The notes under the pieces are model-generated. The model did no database searches. It was not told where the DNA came from and saw only the letters and a list, made by a program, of their open reading frames with translations. A program made the position numbers and the translations under genes. Source: Candidatus Hydrogenedentota bacterium (lineage in GTDB: Bacteria; Hydrogenedentota; Hydrogenedentia; Hydrogenedentales; JAEUWI01). From it: a stretch of DNA of 64,000 nt. Below are positions 30,602 to 40,233 of the stretch, piece by piece; position 1 is the stretch's first letter; each line of letters begins with the position of its first letter. Location of the stretch: positions 1-64,000 of the forward strand of contig JACPGE010000057.1 of assembly GCA_016182605.1 (NCBI GenBank), read 5' to 3'.

Positions 30602-31354
30602 ATGTTGAAGACCCTCGCCGCCGTGGCCGTTACGCTTTGCCTGGCAGCCTCGGCGTTTGCCGCGGACGAAAAAGAAAAGAGCACCGCAACCCTGGCCGAT
30701 GACAACGCCAAGACGAGCTACGCCATCGGCGCGCAAGTCGGCGAAAGCCTCAAGCTGCCCGGTTTCGAAGTCAATCTGGACGCCTTCGTGGCCGGCATTG
30801 AAGATGCCGTGAAGGGCCGTGAAGCCGCGATGACTACGGAAGAAATCACCGCCGTGATGACGGCGTTTCAGACGAAGATGCGGGAGTCGATGATGGCGGA
30901 GCAGAACAAGGAAAAGACGGCGAACCTGTCCGAGGGCCAGAAGTACCTGGATGAAAACGCAAAGAAGGACGGCGTCAAGATCACCGAGTCGGGCCTGCAA
31001 TACAAGGTCGTTCAGGAAGGCACCGGCGCCTCCCCCAAGCCCACCGATGAAGTCACCGTGCACTACACGGGCACCCTCCTGAATGGCGAAAAGTTCGACT
31101 CGTCCGTCGATCGCGGCGAACCCGCCACCTTCCGCCTGGATCAGGTCATCCCCGGCTGGACCGAAGGGCTCCAGCTCATGAAGGAAGGCGGCAAGTGCCA
31201 GTTCTACGTACCGGCCGAACTGGCCTACGGTGAACGCGGCCGTCCCTCCATTCCCGCGAATTCCGTGCTGATCTTCGACGTCGAATTGATCAAGGTCACG
31301 GCCAACGTGGAGATTCCCGCGGGCGCGCAACCCATCAACATTGGCGCGCAATAA
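30602..31354 (+). CDS. Exported FKBP-type peptidyl-prolyl cis-trans isomerase
   Basis: A 250-residue protein of the FkpA/Mip type. A signal peptide (AASAFAAD) is followed by the N-terminal helical dimerisation domain (about 30-135, SYAIGAQVGESLK, LDAFVAGIEDAV) and the FKBP domain (about 140-240): VTVHYTGTLLNGEKFDSS, PATFRLDQVIPGWTEGLQLM, LAYGERGRPSIPANSVLIFDVELI. It accelerates prolyl isomerisation and acts as a periplasmic or surface chaperone, which suits a genome exporting many large beta-rich proteins. AAGGAA lies nine bases before the ATG. A strong terminator follows, so it is its own unit. Confidence 0.95.
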   Translation: MLKTLAAVAVTLCLAASAFAADEKEKSTATLADDNAKTSYAIGAQVGESLKLPGFEVNLDAFVAGIEDAVKGREAAMTTEEITAVMTAFQTKMRESMMAEQNKEKTANLSEGQKYLDENAKKDGVKITESGLQYKVVQEGTGASPKPTDEVTVHYTGTLLNGEKFDSSVDRGEPATFRLDQVIPGWTEGLQLMKEGGKCQFYVPAELAYGERGRPSIPANSVLIFDVELIKVTANVEIPAGAQPINIGAQ

Positions 31355-31373
31355 TCCCTCGCAACGCTTTTTG

Positions 31374-31415
31374 GCGGGCCTCGATTCGCGCCGGATCGGG
31401 GCCCGCTTTTCTTTT
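31374..31415 (+). terminator. Rho-independent terminator after the FKBP gene
   Basis: GCGGGCCTCGAT pairs with ATCGGGGCCCGC (one G-U), nine-base loop, followed by TTTTCTTTT. Confidence 0.92.
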
Positions 31416-31435
31416 ACCCCGGCAGGAGGCTGAAG

Positions 31436-32140
31436 ATGCTGAACAAGGTAACGCTGATTCTGTGTGCACTTTCCTTCTTGGGCGCCATCGCGGGCACCGT
31501 GGGGGCCAACCGCGGTTTCCTGCCGGCCTCGGCGGGCATGTACTTGCTTGCCTTGAGCAGCCTCGTCGGCATGCTCGCGGCGGCGTGCGCCATGACGGTG
31601 CTCTTCACCACAAAGAACTACCCGGTCGCCATGATCGGCCTGCTCAGCCTGCTCCCCTTCTTCACCGTGGCGGCCCTGGCCATACAGGCCTCCAAATTCC
31701 CCTTGATCAACGACATCAGCACCAATCTGGAAGACGTGCCCGCATTCGTGAAGGCGCTGGAACTGCCCGAAAATGCCGGCCGGGACATGGCCTATCCGGA
31801 AGACTTCAAGACCGTTGTGAAGGAACACTACCAGGGGCTCACCGCACTCACCCTGGATGGCGATCCCGCGGCGGTCTTCACCAAGGTGCGCGCCTATGCG
31901 GAGAAACACATCCTCCATGCGGAACTTACGCGCATCGATCCGGAGAAACTCGAGATCGAAGGCGTGGTCTCCACACGGGTCTTCCGATGGAAGGACGACT
32001 TCATCCTCCGCGTGCGCCCGGCGGAACCCGGGAAGTGCATCGTGGACATGCGATCGAAATCGCGCGATGGCAAGGGCGACCTGGGCGCGAATGCGCGCCG
32101 CATCGAAAACTTCTTTGAAGCGCTGCGCAGCGCGCCCTAA
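31436..32140 (+). CDS. DUF1499 domain membrane protein
   Basis: A 234-residue protein with two or three N-terminal membrane segments (about 5-85) and a C-terminal DUF1499 domain containing INDISTNLEDVPAF, a conserved RVFRWKDDFILRVRP strand and the family signature DMRSKSRDGKGDLGANARRI. The function of DUF1499 is unknown. AGGAGG precedes the ATG. It follows the FKBP terminator and converges with the DUF3810 gene, the two stop codons overlapping by four bases. Confidence 0.85.
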   Translation: MLNKVTLILCALSFLGAIAGTVGANRGFLPASAGMYLLALSSLVGMLAAACAMTVLFTTKNYPVAMIGLLSLLPFFTVAALAIQASKFPLINDISTNLEDVPAFVKALELPENAGRDMAYPEDFKTVVKEHYQGLTALTLDGDPAAVFTKVRAYAEKHILHAELTRIDPEKLEIEGVVSTRVFRWKDDFILRVRPAEPGKCIVDMRSKSRDGKGDLGANARRIENFFEALRSAP

Positions 32141-33282
32141 TTCGCGGCCGCGACGCCGCCCGCTGCCGGCTGCATGGGCGCAATGGCCGGCGCCAGCCCT
32201 TTGCGCCAGGCCTGCACGAACAGGGTGGTGACCTCGCCGTAATTCTTGAGGCCGCTCTCCACCCCCTGGCTTTTCAGGTATTGATTGTAGGCCCGTTGCG
32301 AGACTTTCCGCGCGGCCGCGATACGGTAGCGGCGGCCCGCTTCGCGCGCCAGGCGAATGTCGTCTTTTGCCACGCCGGGAAGGGCCTCGTGCAGCCGATC
32401 GCGATCCGCTCGCGGAAGGTTGCCCGCGATATCCTGAAAGAGGCGCAGCGCCACGGCATATCGTGCAAAGGGGTGATCCGCTTCCAGCCCGGCAAGGTAG
32501 CCTACGAGCGAGGCTTCATCCTCCGGGCAGTTGCCCGCCAGATGCGCCAGCTCATGAGAGGCCACACCCACAAACGCCGCGTCGGGCAGGCCACCGTCCA
32601 CCTGCGCCTCCAGGGTGAACGGCGAGCACATCCCTGCCGTGCCGTTTACAAGGAAGACGCCGGGCGGCGTGCGCTTTACGTAAACGGGCAGGACCAGGGC
32701 CCTGCCATCCCAGCCAGCCGTGAGTTCCGCCATCCGGCGGGCAATCGCAGCGATGGCGGCGTTCCTGTCCCTTCCCACTGCGGGTTCGGCGTGGTCCCGC
32801 ACCATTTGCAGCGCGGTCTCTGCGATGCGCATCAGTTCACCGGGCGCGGGCTGCACGCCGTCGAGTGCAAGGCGAACTTTCAACGGGGTGCGCTGGTAGC
32901 CTCCCCCCCAGACCACAACAAAACAGAAGACGGTATTGATCGACACCAGGAGCCAGATCGACAGCACCGCCCCGGAACGCCGGATCGGCGGGTAGGGCGC
33001 GGACCGGCGCCAAATCCAGACGGACACACCAGCCAGCGCCAGCAGTGCCAGCGGGATGAGGAAAATAAAGAGGGAATAGGACGACCACCCGCTGAGCCGC
33101 GGGAGAAACAGAAGCATGATCCGGTACCACCCGCGCGAGAATACCTGCTCCACCCAGGCAGCCGGCAGCAGGCCGGAATACCAGACCAGCAGAAACAGGG
33201 CCTGGGCCGCAGTGACTCCTCGCCACAACTGAAGCGCCTTGCGGCCACGCTGCATTTTTCCGGTTTCTGGCTCCAAGCTCAC
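32137..33282 (-). CDS. DUF3810 membrane metallopeptidase-like protein
   Basis: A 381-residue protein with three N-terminal membrane segments (about 20-130) and a soluble domain carrying a zincin-type HELAH in VASHELAHLAG, followed by PEDEASLVGYLAG as expected for DUF3810. FLVNGTAGMCSPFTLEAQV precedes it. The His-Glu-x-x-His pair suggests a membrane-linked zinc peptidase with the Glu of the following segment as a possible third ligand, but no substrate is known. Its start is divergent from the DUF1015 gene. Confidence 0.8.
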   Translation of the reverse strand: MSLEPETGKMQRGRKALQLWRGVTAAQALFLLVWYSGLLPAAWVEQVFSRGWYRIMLLFLPRLSGWSSYSLFIFLIPLALLALAGVSVWIWRRSAPYPPIRRSGAVLSIWLLVSINTVFCFVVVWGGGYQRTPLKVRLALDGVQPAPGELMRIAETALQMVRDHAEPAVGRDRNAAIAAIARRMAELTAGWDGRALVLPVYVKRTPPGVFLVNGTAGMCSPFTLEAQVDGGLPDAAFVGVASHELAHLAGNCPEDEASLVGYLAGLEADHPFARYAVALRLFQDIAGNLPRADRDRLHEALPGVAKDDIRLAREAGRRYRIAAARKVSQRAYNQYLKSQGVESGLKNYGEVTTLFVQAWRKGLAPAIAPMQPAAGGVAAAN

Positions 33283-33300
33283 GCGGCGCCCCTACCCTTC

Positions 33301-33329
33301 TTGTAATCACCCGCGTACCTTACTACAAT
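33301..33329 (+). promoter_or_regulatory. Promoter for the DUF1015 gene
   Basis: TTGTAA, a 17-base spacer and TACAAT, about 70 bases before the ATG. Confidence 0.55.
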
Positions 33330-33397
33330 CTAGGCACTCTTCAAAACGGGGAAGCAGGAGGCACCGCCCGCGCCCCAAAACCACAGGGACTGCGATT

Positions 33398-34657
33398 ATG
33401 CTAGAAGTCCGTGCTTTCCGGGGGCTCCGCTACAACAAAGAAAAGACCGGCTCGCTCGACGGGATCATCACGCCGCCCTACGATGTCATTTCCCCCGAGG
33501 AACGCGCCACCCTGGGCGCGCGAAGCCCGTTCAACCATGTGCACCTGATTCTGCCGGAAGACGCCGAGATCCAGACCCGCTATGAGGTGGCGGCGCAGCG
33601 CCTCTCCGAGTGGCGCGGGCAGGATGTATTGCGCCAGGATGAGGCCCCCTCCTATTACCTGCTCAAACAGGACTTCACCGATCTCGATGGCCGCCCCCAA
33701 ACCCGCAAGGCCTTCTTCGGGGTGGTGCGCATTCCGGAAGAGGGCGAAAATACGATCTTGGGCCACGAACGCACCTTCGACAAGCCGGTGGCCGATCGCC
33801 TCGCGCTTACCGCGGCGGCCAAGGCGAATCTTGGCGCGGTTTTCGGGCTCTATGGCGATGCGGAAGGCCAGCTCCAGGGATTCCTCAATCAGATGGAGAG
33901 CCGCCCGCCCGATGGCGTGGCCCACACCATTGATGGGGTGCAACAGTCATACTGGCGCGTTGCCGATGCCCCTGAAGTGGGCCGTTTCCTGAAAGACAAG
34001 ACCATTTACATTGCCGACGGCCACCACCGCTTTCTCACCGCCAAAACCTACCGGGACGAACAGCGCGCCCAGCTTGGCAACCGCATGCCGGAAACCATGA
34101 ACTACGTGCTCATGGGCTTCGTGGCCTTCGAGGATGCCGGACTCAAAATCTATCCGCCCCACCGATTGGTGAAGGCGCCCGACGCCTTTGATGGCGCGGC
34201 CTTCCTCAAGGATCTCGAAAAATGGTTCCGGGTGGAGCCCGTGCAGACCGATCTGGCCGGTGCGGTAGAGAAAGCACCTGGAGAATGCGTTATTGGCCTC
34301 GCCATGCATGGCCACGGTGAGTTCCTATTGACGCTGGGCGGCTTCGATCGCACCCTCCTGCTGGGCAGCGATCGCGGACCGTCCTGGCGCGATCTCGACG
34401 TGGCGGTATTGCATCGCGGCATTCTGGAGCGCATTCTGGCCTTGCCGGAAGCCGCGCAGCACGCTTACGAAAAGAACGTTGCCCACGCGATCGAGGCGGC
34501 GCATCGTGGTCAGCCCGAACTGGCATTTATCCTGCGCGCCACCAAAACGGGCCAGATCCGCGCCTGCGCGGAAGCCCGTGAGCCGATGCCGCAAAAGTCG
34601 ACCTATTTCTTCCCCAAGCTCCCCAGCGGCGTCGTGATCTACGCGCTGGAAGGCTGA
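33398..34657 (+). CDS. DUF1015 family protein
   Basis: A 419-residue cytosolic protein matching DUF1015 along its length: RAFRGLRYN, ITPPYDVISPEER, NHVHLILPED, the conserved YIADGHHRFLTAKTYRDE and the C-terminal KSTYFFPKLPSGVVIYAL. The family is widespread and often linked with serine or cofactor metabolism genes, but its reaction is not established. The GHHR motif suggests an active or phosphate-binding site. I start at MLEVRAFRG, which matches the family N-terminus; the longer upstream frame is low-complexity and basic. The gene stands alone. Confidence 0.9.
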   Translation: MLEVRAFRGLRYNKEKTGSLDGIITPPYDVISPEERATLGARSPFNHVHLILPEDAEIQTRYEVAAQRLSEWRGQDVLRQDEAPSYYLLKQDFTDLDGRPQTRKAFFGVVRIPEEGENTILGHERTFDKPVADRLALTAAAKANLGAVFGLYGDAEGQLQGFLNQMESRPPDGVAHTIDGVQQSYWRVADAPEVGRFLKDKTIYIADGHHRFLTAKTYRDEQRAQLGNRMPETMNYVLMGFVAFEDAGLKIYPPHRLVKAPDAFDGAAFLKDLEKWFRVEPVQTDLAGAVEKAPGECVIGLAMHGHGEFLLTLGGFDRTLLLGSDRGPSWRDLDVAVLHRGILERILALPEAAQHAYEKNVAHAIEAAHRGQPELAFILRATKTGQIRACAEAREPMPQKSTYFFPKLPSGVVIYALEG

Positions 34658-34783
34658 TCGGGGTATGCTGAGTGCTACGCACTCACCCTGGATGCGCTGA
34701 CAAGGCGTTTATCCGCCGGATGAACCATTCCACAGGCTCAGGAAAGTGCGCAAATCAATTCACGGGTTCAATCGAACTCCGGC

Positions 34784-34819
34784 AGGACAGAACGCCCGTT
34801 TTAGGGTACAATTCTGTCC
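34784..34819 (+). promoter_or_regulatory. Promoter overlapped by an inverted repeat, upstream of the hybrid histidine kinase
   Basis: AGGACA, a 17-base spacer and TACAAT (34807-34812). The 8-bp arms GGACAGAA (34785-34792) and TTCTGTCC (34812-34819) bracket the -35 to -10 region, so a dimeric regulator bound here would control the promoter. Confidence 0.45.
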
Positions 34820-34865
34820 GTGTGACGGCAACGCACTGGACCGGATGCTTGGGAGGGTCCAATGG

Positions 34866-37040
34866 GTGTATGAGACCGGTTGGATAAGACGGCTGCTACG
34901 ACTGTGCCGCGTCGAGAACGACAGCGCGGCGCACGATCTCGCCTACTGGCGAAGCCGGATCTTTTCCGCCATCCTCTTCGCCAGCGCCGTGTTCGGACTC
35001 TTCGCCTATATTCCCAGTGTGTACCTCTCCCTGGCGACGGGGGCGCCTGACGTCGCCTTCATCGACACCGTCGTCTACATCGGCGTGCTCTACATCTGGC
35101 GGGCCGCGCACATTGCGTTTGCGGCGCGCGCCACGGCCTTTCTCGCGCTCATCTACGTGCTCGGGACATGGCTGCTGATTTCGATAGGGCCCATCAGCAT
35201 GATCTATCTCTTCGGGTTCTCCATGCTGGCGGGCATGCTGCTGAGTTTTCGCGCGGGCTTGATCGCGCTGGCACTGAACGCCGTGACGCTGCTGCTGGCG
35301 GGCTATTATTTTCAGGCCTCGTTTTCGAGCCCCTTATTCCCAGAGGCGGGCAGTTTCAGCTCGTGGATTGTCATCACGCTGAACTTTCTCTTGGTGAATA
35401 CGGTGATGAGCGCCTCGCTTGGAGCGCTCATCCGCGGCCTGGAACTGTCGCTGGCGCAGCAGCGCTCGGCCGCCGCGGAGTTGCGCCGCGTGTGGATGGC
35501 GGTGGATCAGGCTTCGGACATGATTATCCTGGCAGACGCGCAGGGGCGGCCCGCTTTCGTGAACCGCGCCTGTGAGCGGATGACGGGGCTGAGCCCCCAG
35601 GCCGCGCTGGCCAATGGCTGCGCCCTGCTGCGCATGGAAGCGGGCGGCGAAGTGCACACCGATGGGCTGCGCCATGTGCTTGCCCAGGGCAGCGAAACGG
35701 ACCAGTCCATTACCCTGATTCGCACGGACGGCCACTCGCGGGTGCCGGCGCAGGCAGCCGTTTCCCCCTTGTTCGACGAAGAGGGGCGCCCTGCGGGCCA
35801 TGTGGTCGTGGTGCGCGATCTGTCGCGCGTTACCATGCTTGAAGAGCGGCTGCGGCAGGTACAGAAGATGGAGGCCATTGGCACGCTTGCGGGCGGTATC
35901 GCGCACGACTTCAACAACATTCTGATGTCGATACTCGGGCACGCGGAACTGCTGGAAACGCGCCTGGAATTTGACGGCCAAGGCATGAGCCATGTCGAGG
36001 AGATCCGTTCCGCCAGCATGCGCGCGCGCGACCTTGTGCGGCAGATTCTGCTCTTCAGCCGGCAAATTGGCGCCAAGCCCGAGCCCGTGGATGTGGCGGC
36101 AATTCTACGTGAGGCGCTCCGATTGTTGCGGCCCTCGATACCTTCCACGATCGAGATTGTGGCGGACACGGGCGGGGAGCCCCGGGTCGTGATGGGAACG
36201 GCGACCGAGCTGCACCAGATCTTCATGAACTTGTGCACCAATGCCTATCACGCGATGGAAGACACGGGCGGCACGCTCTACATCGCTGTCTCGACGCTGC
36301 ATGTGGACGCCATGATGACAGCGCACCACCCGCAGTTGCGCGACGGCATGGATTACGTGCACATAAGCGTCGAAGACACGGGCGCCGGCATGCCGCCGGA
36401 AACGCTGGCGCGCATCTTCGAGCCGTACTTCTCGACCAAGGACAAGTCCAAAGGGTCCGGGCTGGGCCTTGCGACCGTGCACGGAATCGTGACGGCGCTG
36501 GGGGGAGTGATTACCGCATACAGCGAAGTGAACCAGGGCACCTCCATGAGCATCTACCTGCCGCAGGTTGCGGCGGAAGTCAAGAAACCTGGCCCGGCAC
36601 TGCCCGTCGCGGACGTCATTCCACCTGGAGGGGGCCGCCGTGTACTGGTGGTGGACGACGAGGCAATGCTCGGCAATCTCATGCGGCAGGTCCTGGCAGG
36701 CGCCGGGTACGATGTGGCCGTTTGCAACGGGAGCGAGGAGGCGCTCGCGCTGTTTTCCACGGCGCCCTACGAGTGGAATTTGGTCATTACCGATTTAACG
36801 ATGCCCAAAATGACAGGCGTGGAACTGTGCAAGCGGCTGCGCGGCATTCGCGCGGACCTGCCGCTGGTGCTCACTTCCGGATTCAGCGAGATCATGTCGC
36901 AAGAGGAACTGGATCAGGCGGGCGCGGGCGTGTTTCTCTACAAACCCTTTACCCGAAGCGCACTCGGAAACGCCATGGCGCGCGTGCTGCCCGGCACGGA
37001 TCCCGTTCCGGCGGCCGGCGCGCCGGCCTACAAATCGTAA
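34866..37040 (+). CDS. Membrane hybrid histidine kinase with PAS and receiver domains
   Basis: A 724-residue sensor. Six or so N-terminal membrane segments (about 35-190) precede a PAS domain (about 215-330, MIILADAQGRPAFVNRACER), then HisKA with the phospho-acceptor His347 in GGIAHDFNNIL, HATPase_c with N box NLCTNAYHAME, G1 DTGAGMPPE and G2 GSGLGLATVHG. The C-terminal receiver domain has VVDDEAMLG, phospho-acceptor Asp643 in ITDLTMPKMTG and the KPF lysine. The signal is probably sensed in the membrane. GGGAGGG lies nine bases before the chosen GTG; an in-frame ATG at 34845 is an alternative. No response regulator gene is adjacent. The end overlaps the convergent phosphoesterase gene by 13 bases. 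Confidence 0.9.
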   Translation: MYETGWIRRLLRLCRVENDSAAHDLAYWRSRIFSAILFASAVFGLFAYIPSVYLSLATGAPDVAFIDTVVYIGVLYIWRAAHIAFAARATAFLALIYVLGTWLLISIGPISMIYLFGFSMLAGMLLSFRAGLIALALNAVTLLLAGYYFQASFSSPLFPEAGSFSSWIVITLNFLLVNTVMSASLGALIRGLELSLAQQRSAAAELRRVWMAVDQASDMIILADAQGRPAFVNRACERMTGLSPQAALANGCALLRMEAGGEVHTDGLRHVLAQGSETDQSITLIRTDGHSRVPAQAAVSPLFDEEGRPAGHVVVVRDLSRVTMLEERLRQVQKMEAIGTLAGGIAHDFNNILMSILGHAELLETRLEFDGQGMSHVEEIRSASMRARDLVRQILLFSRQIGAKPEPVDVAAILREALRLLRPSIPSTIEIVADTGGEPRVVMGTATELHQIFMNLCTNAYHAMEDTGGTLYIAVSTLHVDAMMTAHHPQLRDGMDYVHISVEDTGAGMPPETLARIFEPYFSTKDKSKGSGLGLATVHGIVTALGGVITAYSEVNQGTSMSIYLPQVAAEVKKPGPALPVADVIPPGGGRRVLVVDDEAMLGNLMRQVLAGAGYDVAVCNGSEEALALFSTAPYEWNLVITDLTMPKMTGVELCKRLRGIRADLPLVLTSGFSEIMSQEELDQAGAGVFLYKPFTRSALGNAMARVLPGTDPVPAAGAPAYKS

Positions 37041-37912
37041 TCGAGGGGCAACGGCACTTCGAGCGACACATCCCACTTTTCGTCACACCAATGCCTGAAG
37101 ACCTGGAAGCCCGTTTCATGGATGTGAATCTCGGAGAACCCGCCCTGCTGCGATTCGCGCGGCCGCTTGAGGAAGAAGGCCGCGCTGGTGACGTGCTGCA
37201 CCTGCGGATACTCCGGATCGATGGTGTGGCTGAACCGGTGCACGTGTCCCGCGAGGTAGAGTATGGGCCGCTGGGCCTGGCCAAGCACTTCGCCCAAGGC
37301 TTCGGCCCGCCGCAGCCGGCGGGAGGCGCTGCTGCTGTACGCGCCGGTCTTGTGCAGCACGGGATAGTGCCCCGCAACCACGATGGGGCGCTTCGGGCAG
37401 GCCTCCAGCAGCCTCGCCGTGGCCTTGATCTGCTTTTTGGTGATGCGCCCCTTCGAACTCAAGAAGTTCGGCACGACCGTGGGCACAAGAATGAGCGGCG
37501 TGCCGCCGGGCAGCTCAACCCGCGCGGGATAGCCGCCCTTCGGGATGAATTCGCGGAAGTAGGCCACAAAGCGTTTGCTCCGCACGGATTCAAAGGTATA
37601 GACGTCGTGGTTTCCCGGCAGCACGTGTATCTGGAGACCCCGGTCCGCGATGCGGTGCGTCCAGCGCCGCGCAAGCTCGAATTCATGCTCCGTCGCGGTG
37701 GACGTGAAATCACCGCCCAGCAGCAGCGTGGTGATGCCGGTACTGATGGCCATGTCGGCGAAGGCATCGGCCCGATCCATATGGAACTCGTGCCGCCGCC
37801 GCAGGAGAACGTTGATGTTTCCCAGCGCCCGCTTGTTCAGCATGGCAAAGGGATTGCGCACAATCTCCCAAAAGTGGAGATCGGTGATGTGCAGGAATCG
37901 ATCGATGGACAT
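37028..37912 (-). CDS. Calcineurin-type metallophosphoesterase
   Basis: A 294-residue enzyme with all five blocks of the family in order: HITDLHFWE (Asp, His), LLGGDFTS, VLPGNHDVYT, VVAGHYPVLH and YLAGHVHRFSH, consistent with a dinuclear metal centre. It hydrolyses a phosphomono- or diester; the substrate cannot be told. No signal peptide is seen, so it is cytosolic. The ATG (MSIDRFLHI) lies 26 bases after the stop of the esterase gene, implying one transcript. Confidence 0.9.
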   Translation of the reverse strand: MSIDRFLHITDLHFWEIVRNPFAMLNKRALGNINVLLRRRHEFHMDRADAFADMAISTGITTLLLGGDFTSTATEHEFELARRWTHRIADRGLQIHVLPGNHDVYTFESVRSKRFVAYFREFIPKGGYPARVELPGGTPLILVPTVVPNFLSSKGRITKKQIKATARLLEACPKRPIVVAGHYPVLHKTGAYSSSASRRLRRAEALGEVLGQAQRPILYLAGHVHRFSHTIDPEYPQVQHVTSAAFFLKRPRESQQGGFSEIHIHETGFQVFRHWCDEKWDVSLEVPLPLDYDL

Positions 37913-37938
37913 ACTGCCTGTCTTCCGCGTGCGCGCCG

Positions 37939-40233
37939 TTACTGGAGATAGCCCAGCACGGCAACGCCATCCAGCGGCCCCGGATGCAGCGTGGCGCCGA
38001 GATAGGGGGTGGTGTCTTCGGGGGAACGGTTGGCAATCACGAGTTTGCGCGGCACGGTCAGCGCGGCGGCCGTGTTCACATCGCCCACGCTGCGTATGCA
38101 CGGGACGTAGGCCTTCTCGACCCACTGCGCGTCATCCAGACGGTTGAAGCCATTCAGGTCGGCAACCGTGCGCTCGATACGCGGGTCGGCGCCCGCGGCA
38201 AAGACGGCCCACAGACCGGCATCGCCCAGACCCACCACGTCGATCGCACCGTTCAGATCGCGCCGCGACTTCAAGAAGCTCACCGCCGTGAGAATGTCCT
38301 GCACGCGGTAGCCCGTATCGGTGGGCTGGAAGGTGTCCATGAAGCCGCCTTCGGTGTAGCGGGTGGTACGGGCAAAGGGGCTGTGATGCTCGCCGGTCAG
38401 GAAGGCGTCGATGGCCATGACCGCCTTGTTCTGCGCAAGCAACCCAAGCACGAGATCGCCGGGGGCGTCCGTGACGGGATTGGCAAGCGCCGCCTTGCCT
38501 TCGCCATGCACGAGCACAACAGCGCCCACCACTTCGTTGTTCAGGGGCCGGTAGAAGAGGGCGGGTATGGCCGCGCCGGACTGGGGTTCGCGAATGATCC
38601 AGCGCTCGACATAATGGGTTTCGAGCGCGGCCTTCCCCGTGCGTTCGGACTGCAAATCATTCACCCCGGGAACGATGAGCCCAAGGGTGTCGGCGATTAC
38701 AGTGCCATACTTCGACCGGAAACCCGCCGCCTCGTGCAAGGTCTTGGGCAGAACGGCCTCCCATTTTGCGGCCGTGGCATCGATGACGGACTGGATAACC
38801 GTGTCTTGATCGGGATACTGCGTCCGAAGGGTTTCGATCTGCGCATCACGGAAGACACGCAGGGCCTCGGGCGCTTCCATCGTCCACGCCGGTTCGGTGA
38901 ACGCATCCCAGCCGTCCTGCGCAAGAAGGTGCTTCCCAAGGAAGCGGTAGACCGCCTCCCGGCTTTCCTTGTTGTAGTTGTGGGATTCGTCCACCTGGTG
39001 TTGCTCGATCTTGTCTTCCGCGCCATACAGCGCGTAGATGCTGCGAATGGCCGGGTACTCCACTCGGGGCGTTTCCCGCGTCCAGTCGCCCGTGGCGGAA
39101 ACCATCATGAGGGGACGCGGCGCGGCCAGGGCGCCGATCTCCAGATTGGAGTTGGCCATGCGGATAATCGGCGCATTCTCGCAAACGCAGCCACCCTGCA
39201 TGGAGCAGGAAATCATATTGACCGGGGCGGAAACCTTCACGCGCGGGTCAATGGCGGTGACGGCGAAAGTCTGGGTGCCGCCGCCAGATGCGCCGGTGCA
39301 GCCGATGCGCTTGACGTCGACACCGGGCAATCCCTGGATGAAATCGATGGCGCGCACGGAACTCCACAGTTGCAGCGCGAAGGGGTGGACGCCCCAGAGT
39401 TTCTCGCGTTCTTTGCCCCAGGCGTGTTTGCACTGGAAGCTGTCCACGTAGCCGATCATGTCGTAGCTGAACGCCACCATGCCCATACGGGCCAGGGTGA
39501 TGCCGCGCGCGGCCACGCAACAGAGATCGGTGTTCTCCATCCGGCCTTCTTTCCAATGGCCGTGCGGCATGATCACGCCGGGGAAGGGGCCCTCACCGAT
39601 GGGCCGGTAGAGATTGCCCGTCACGAGAAAGCCGGGCCACGCTTCGAAGTGCACCTTCTCTATCGTGTAGTCCTCGTGGGCGATCTTGTCGAAAACTTCC
39701 GCCTTGAGCGGCGTGCGCGCGGGCAACGGCATGAGCCCGGAGGAGATCTGAATGCGGCGGCGGATCGTATCCGCCTGGACCTCCCATTCGGCGCGCGAGG
39801 CAAAGTGAGGCATCGTGAATACGGTATCGGTATGCCGCGCGGTTTCGGCGCGCCGATCGGCAACGCGCTCCGGCGCGTTCATCACGAAGCGGTTGCTCGC
39901 AGCCAGTTCTGGATGGAAGCCGGGCTCCGTGCTGAGCACGAGCGCAGCAACGCCGGCCGGCGCAGTAATCTGCAGCGGCGCGGCAGGCAGCGCGGTCTTC
40001 TCCAGATGCATCCACAAGTACGGGGACTTTGCCTTTTCATCGGGCGTGAGTGGGAGCGAGGACCCGCCCAAAACAAGGGCGCCGCCCTCTGCCTTGGGCG
40101 CCCAGACCCAAACCTCGTAGGAATCCGCCTGGGCAATCACCGGCGGGGTCTGGCGCCAATCGGCGGGGCTGAGCCAAAGCGTGGCGCCCTGGATCGCACT
40201 GAGGCAAATCATGGCAAAGGCAGTGGTAAGCAT
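37939..40233 (-). CDS. Exported alpha/beta hydrolase (acetyl-xylan-esterase-like)
   Basis: A 764-residue protein with an N-terminal signal, a beta-rich leader (about 25-130) and an alpha/beta hydrolase of the acetyl-xylan-esterase/dienelactone-hydrolase type: VIMPHGHWKEGRMEN, SYDMIGYVDS, the nucleophile elbow in CTGASGGGTQTF and a likely catalytic His in DESHNYNKESREAVYRFLGK. A second smaller hydrolase-like region follows (about 560-760, VVLVHGEGKAAL, VVGLGDAGLWAVFAAG). Such long esterases are frequent in polysaccharide-degrading PVC-type genomes and probably deacetylate glycans outside the cytoplasm. GGGAG precedes the ATG at 40233; a longer upstream frame lacks a signal peptide. Confidence 0.8.
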   Translation of the reverse strand: MLTTAFAMICLSAIQGATLWLSPADWRQTPPVIAQADSYEVWVWAPKAEGGALVLGGSSLPLTPDEKAKSPYLWMHLEKTALPAAPLQITAPAGVAALVLSTEPGFHPELAASNRFVMNAPERVADRRAETARHTDTVFTMPHFASRAEWEVQADTIRRRIQISSGLMPLPARTPLKAEVFDKIAHEDYTIEKVHFEAWPGFLVTGNLYRPIGEGPFPGVIMPHGHWKEGRMENTDLCCVAARGITLARMGMVAFSYDMIGYVDSFQCKHAWGKEREKLWGVHPFALQLWSSVRAIDFIQGLPGVDVKRIGCTGASGGGTQTFAVTAIDPRVKVSAPVNMISCSMQGGCVCENAPIIRMANSNLEIGALAAPRPLMMVSATGDWTRETPRVEYPAIRSIYALYGAEDKIEQHQVDESHNYNKESREAVYRFLGKHLLAQDGWDAFTEPAWTMEAPEALRVFRDAQIETLRTQYPDQDTVIQSVIDATAAKWEAVLPKTLHEAAGFRSKYGTVIADTLGLIVPGVNDLQSERTGKAALETHYVERWIIREPQSGAAIPALFYRPLNNEVVGAVVLVHGEGKAALANPVTDAPGDLVLGLLAQNKAVMAIDAFLTGEHHSPFARTTRYTEGGFMDTFQPTDTGYRVQDILTAVSFLKSRRDLNGAIDVVGLGDAGLWAVFAAGADPRIERTVADLNGFNRLDDAQWVEKAYVPCIRSVGDVNTAAALTVPRKLVIANRSPEDTTPYLGATLHPGPLDGVAVLGYLQ

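Noticed and set aside
28721-31918. A 1065-codon minus-strand open frame
   Set aside because: It runs antisense through the kinase-FGE, FKBP and DUF1499 genes, is His/Arg-rich with no domain, and is a by-product of GC-rich codon use.
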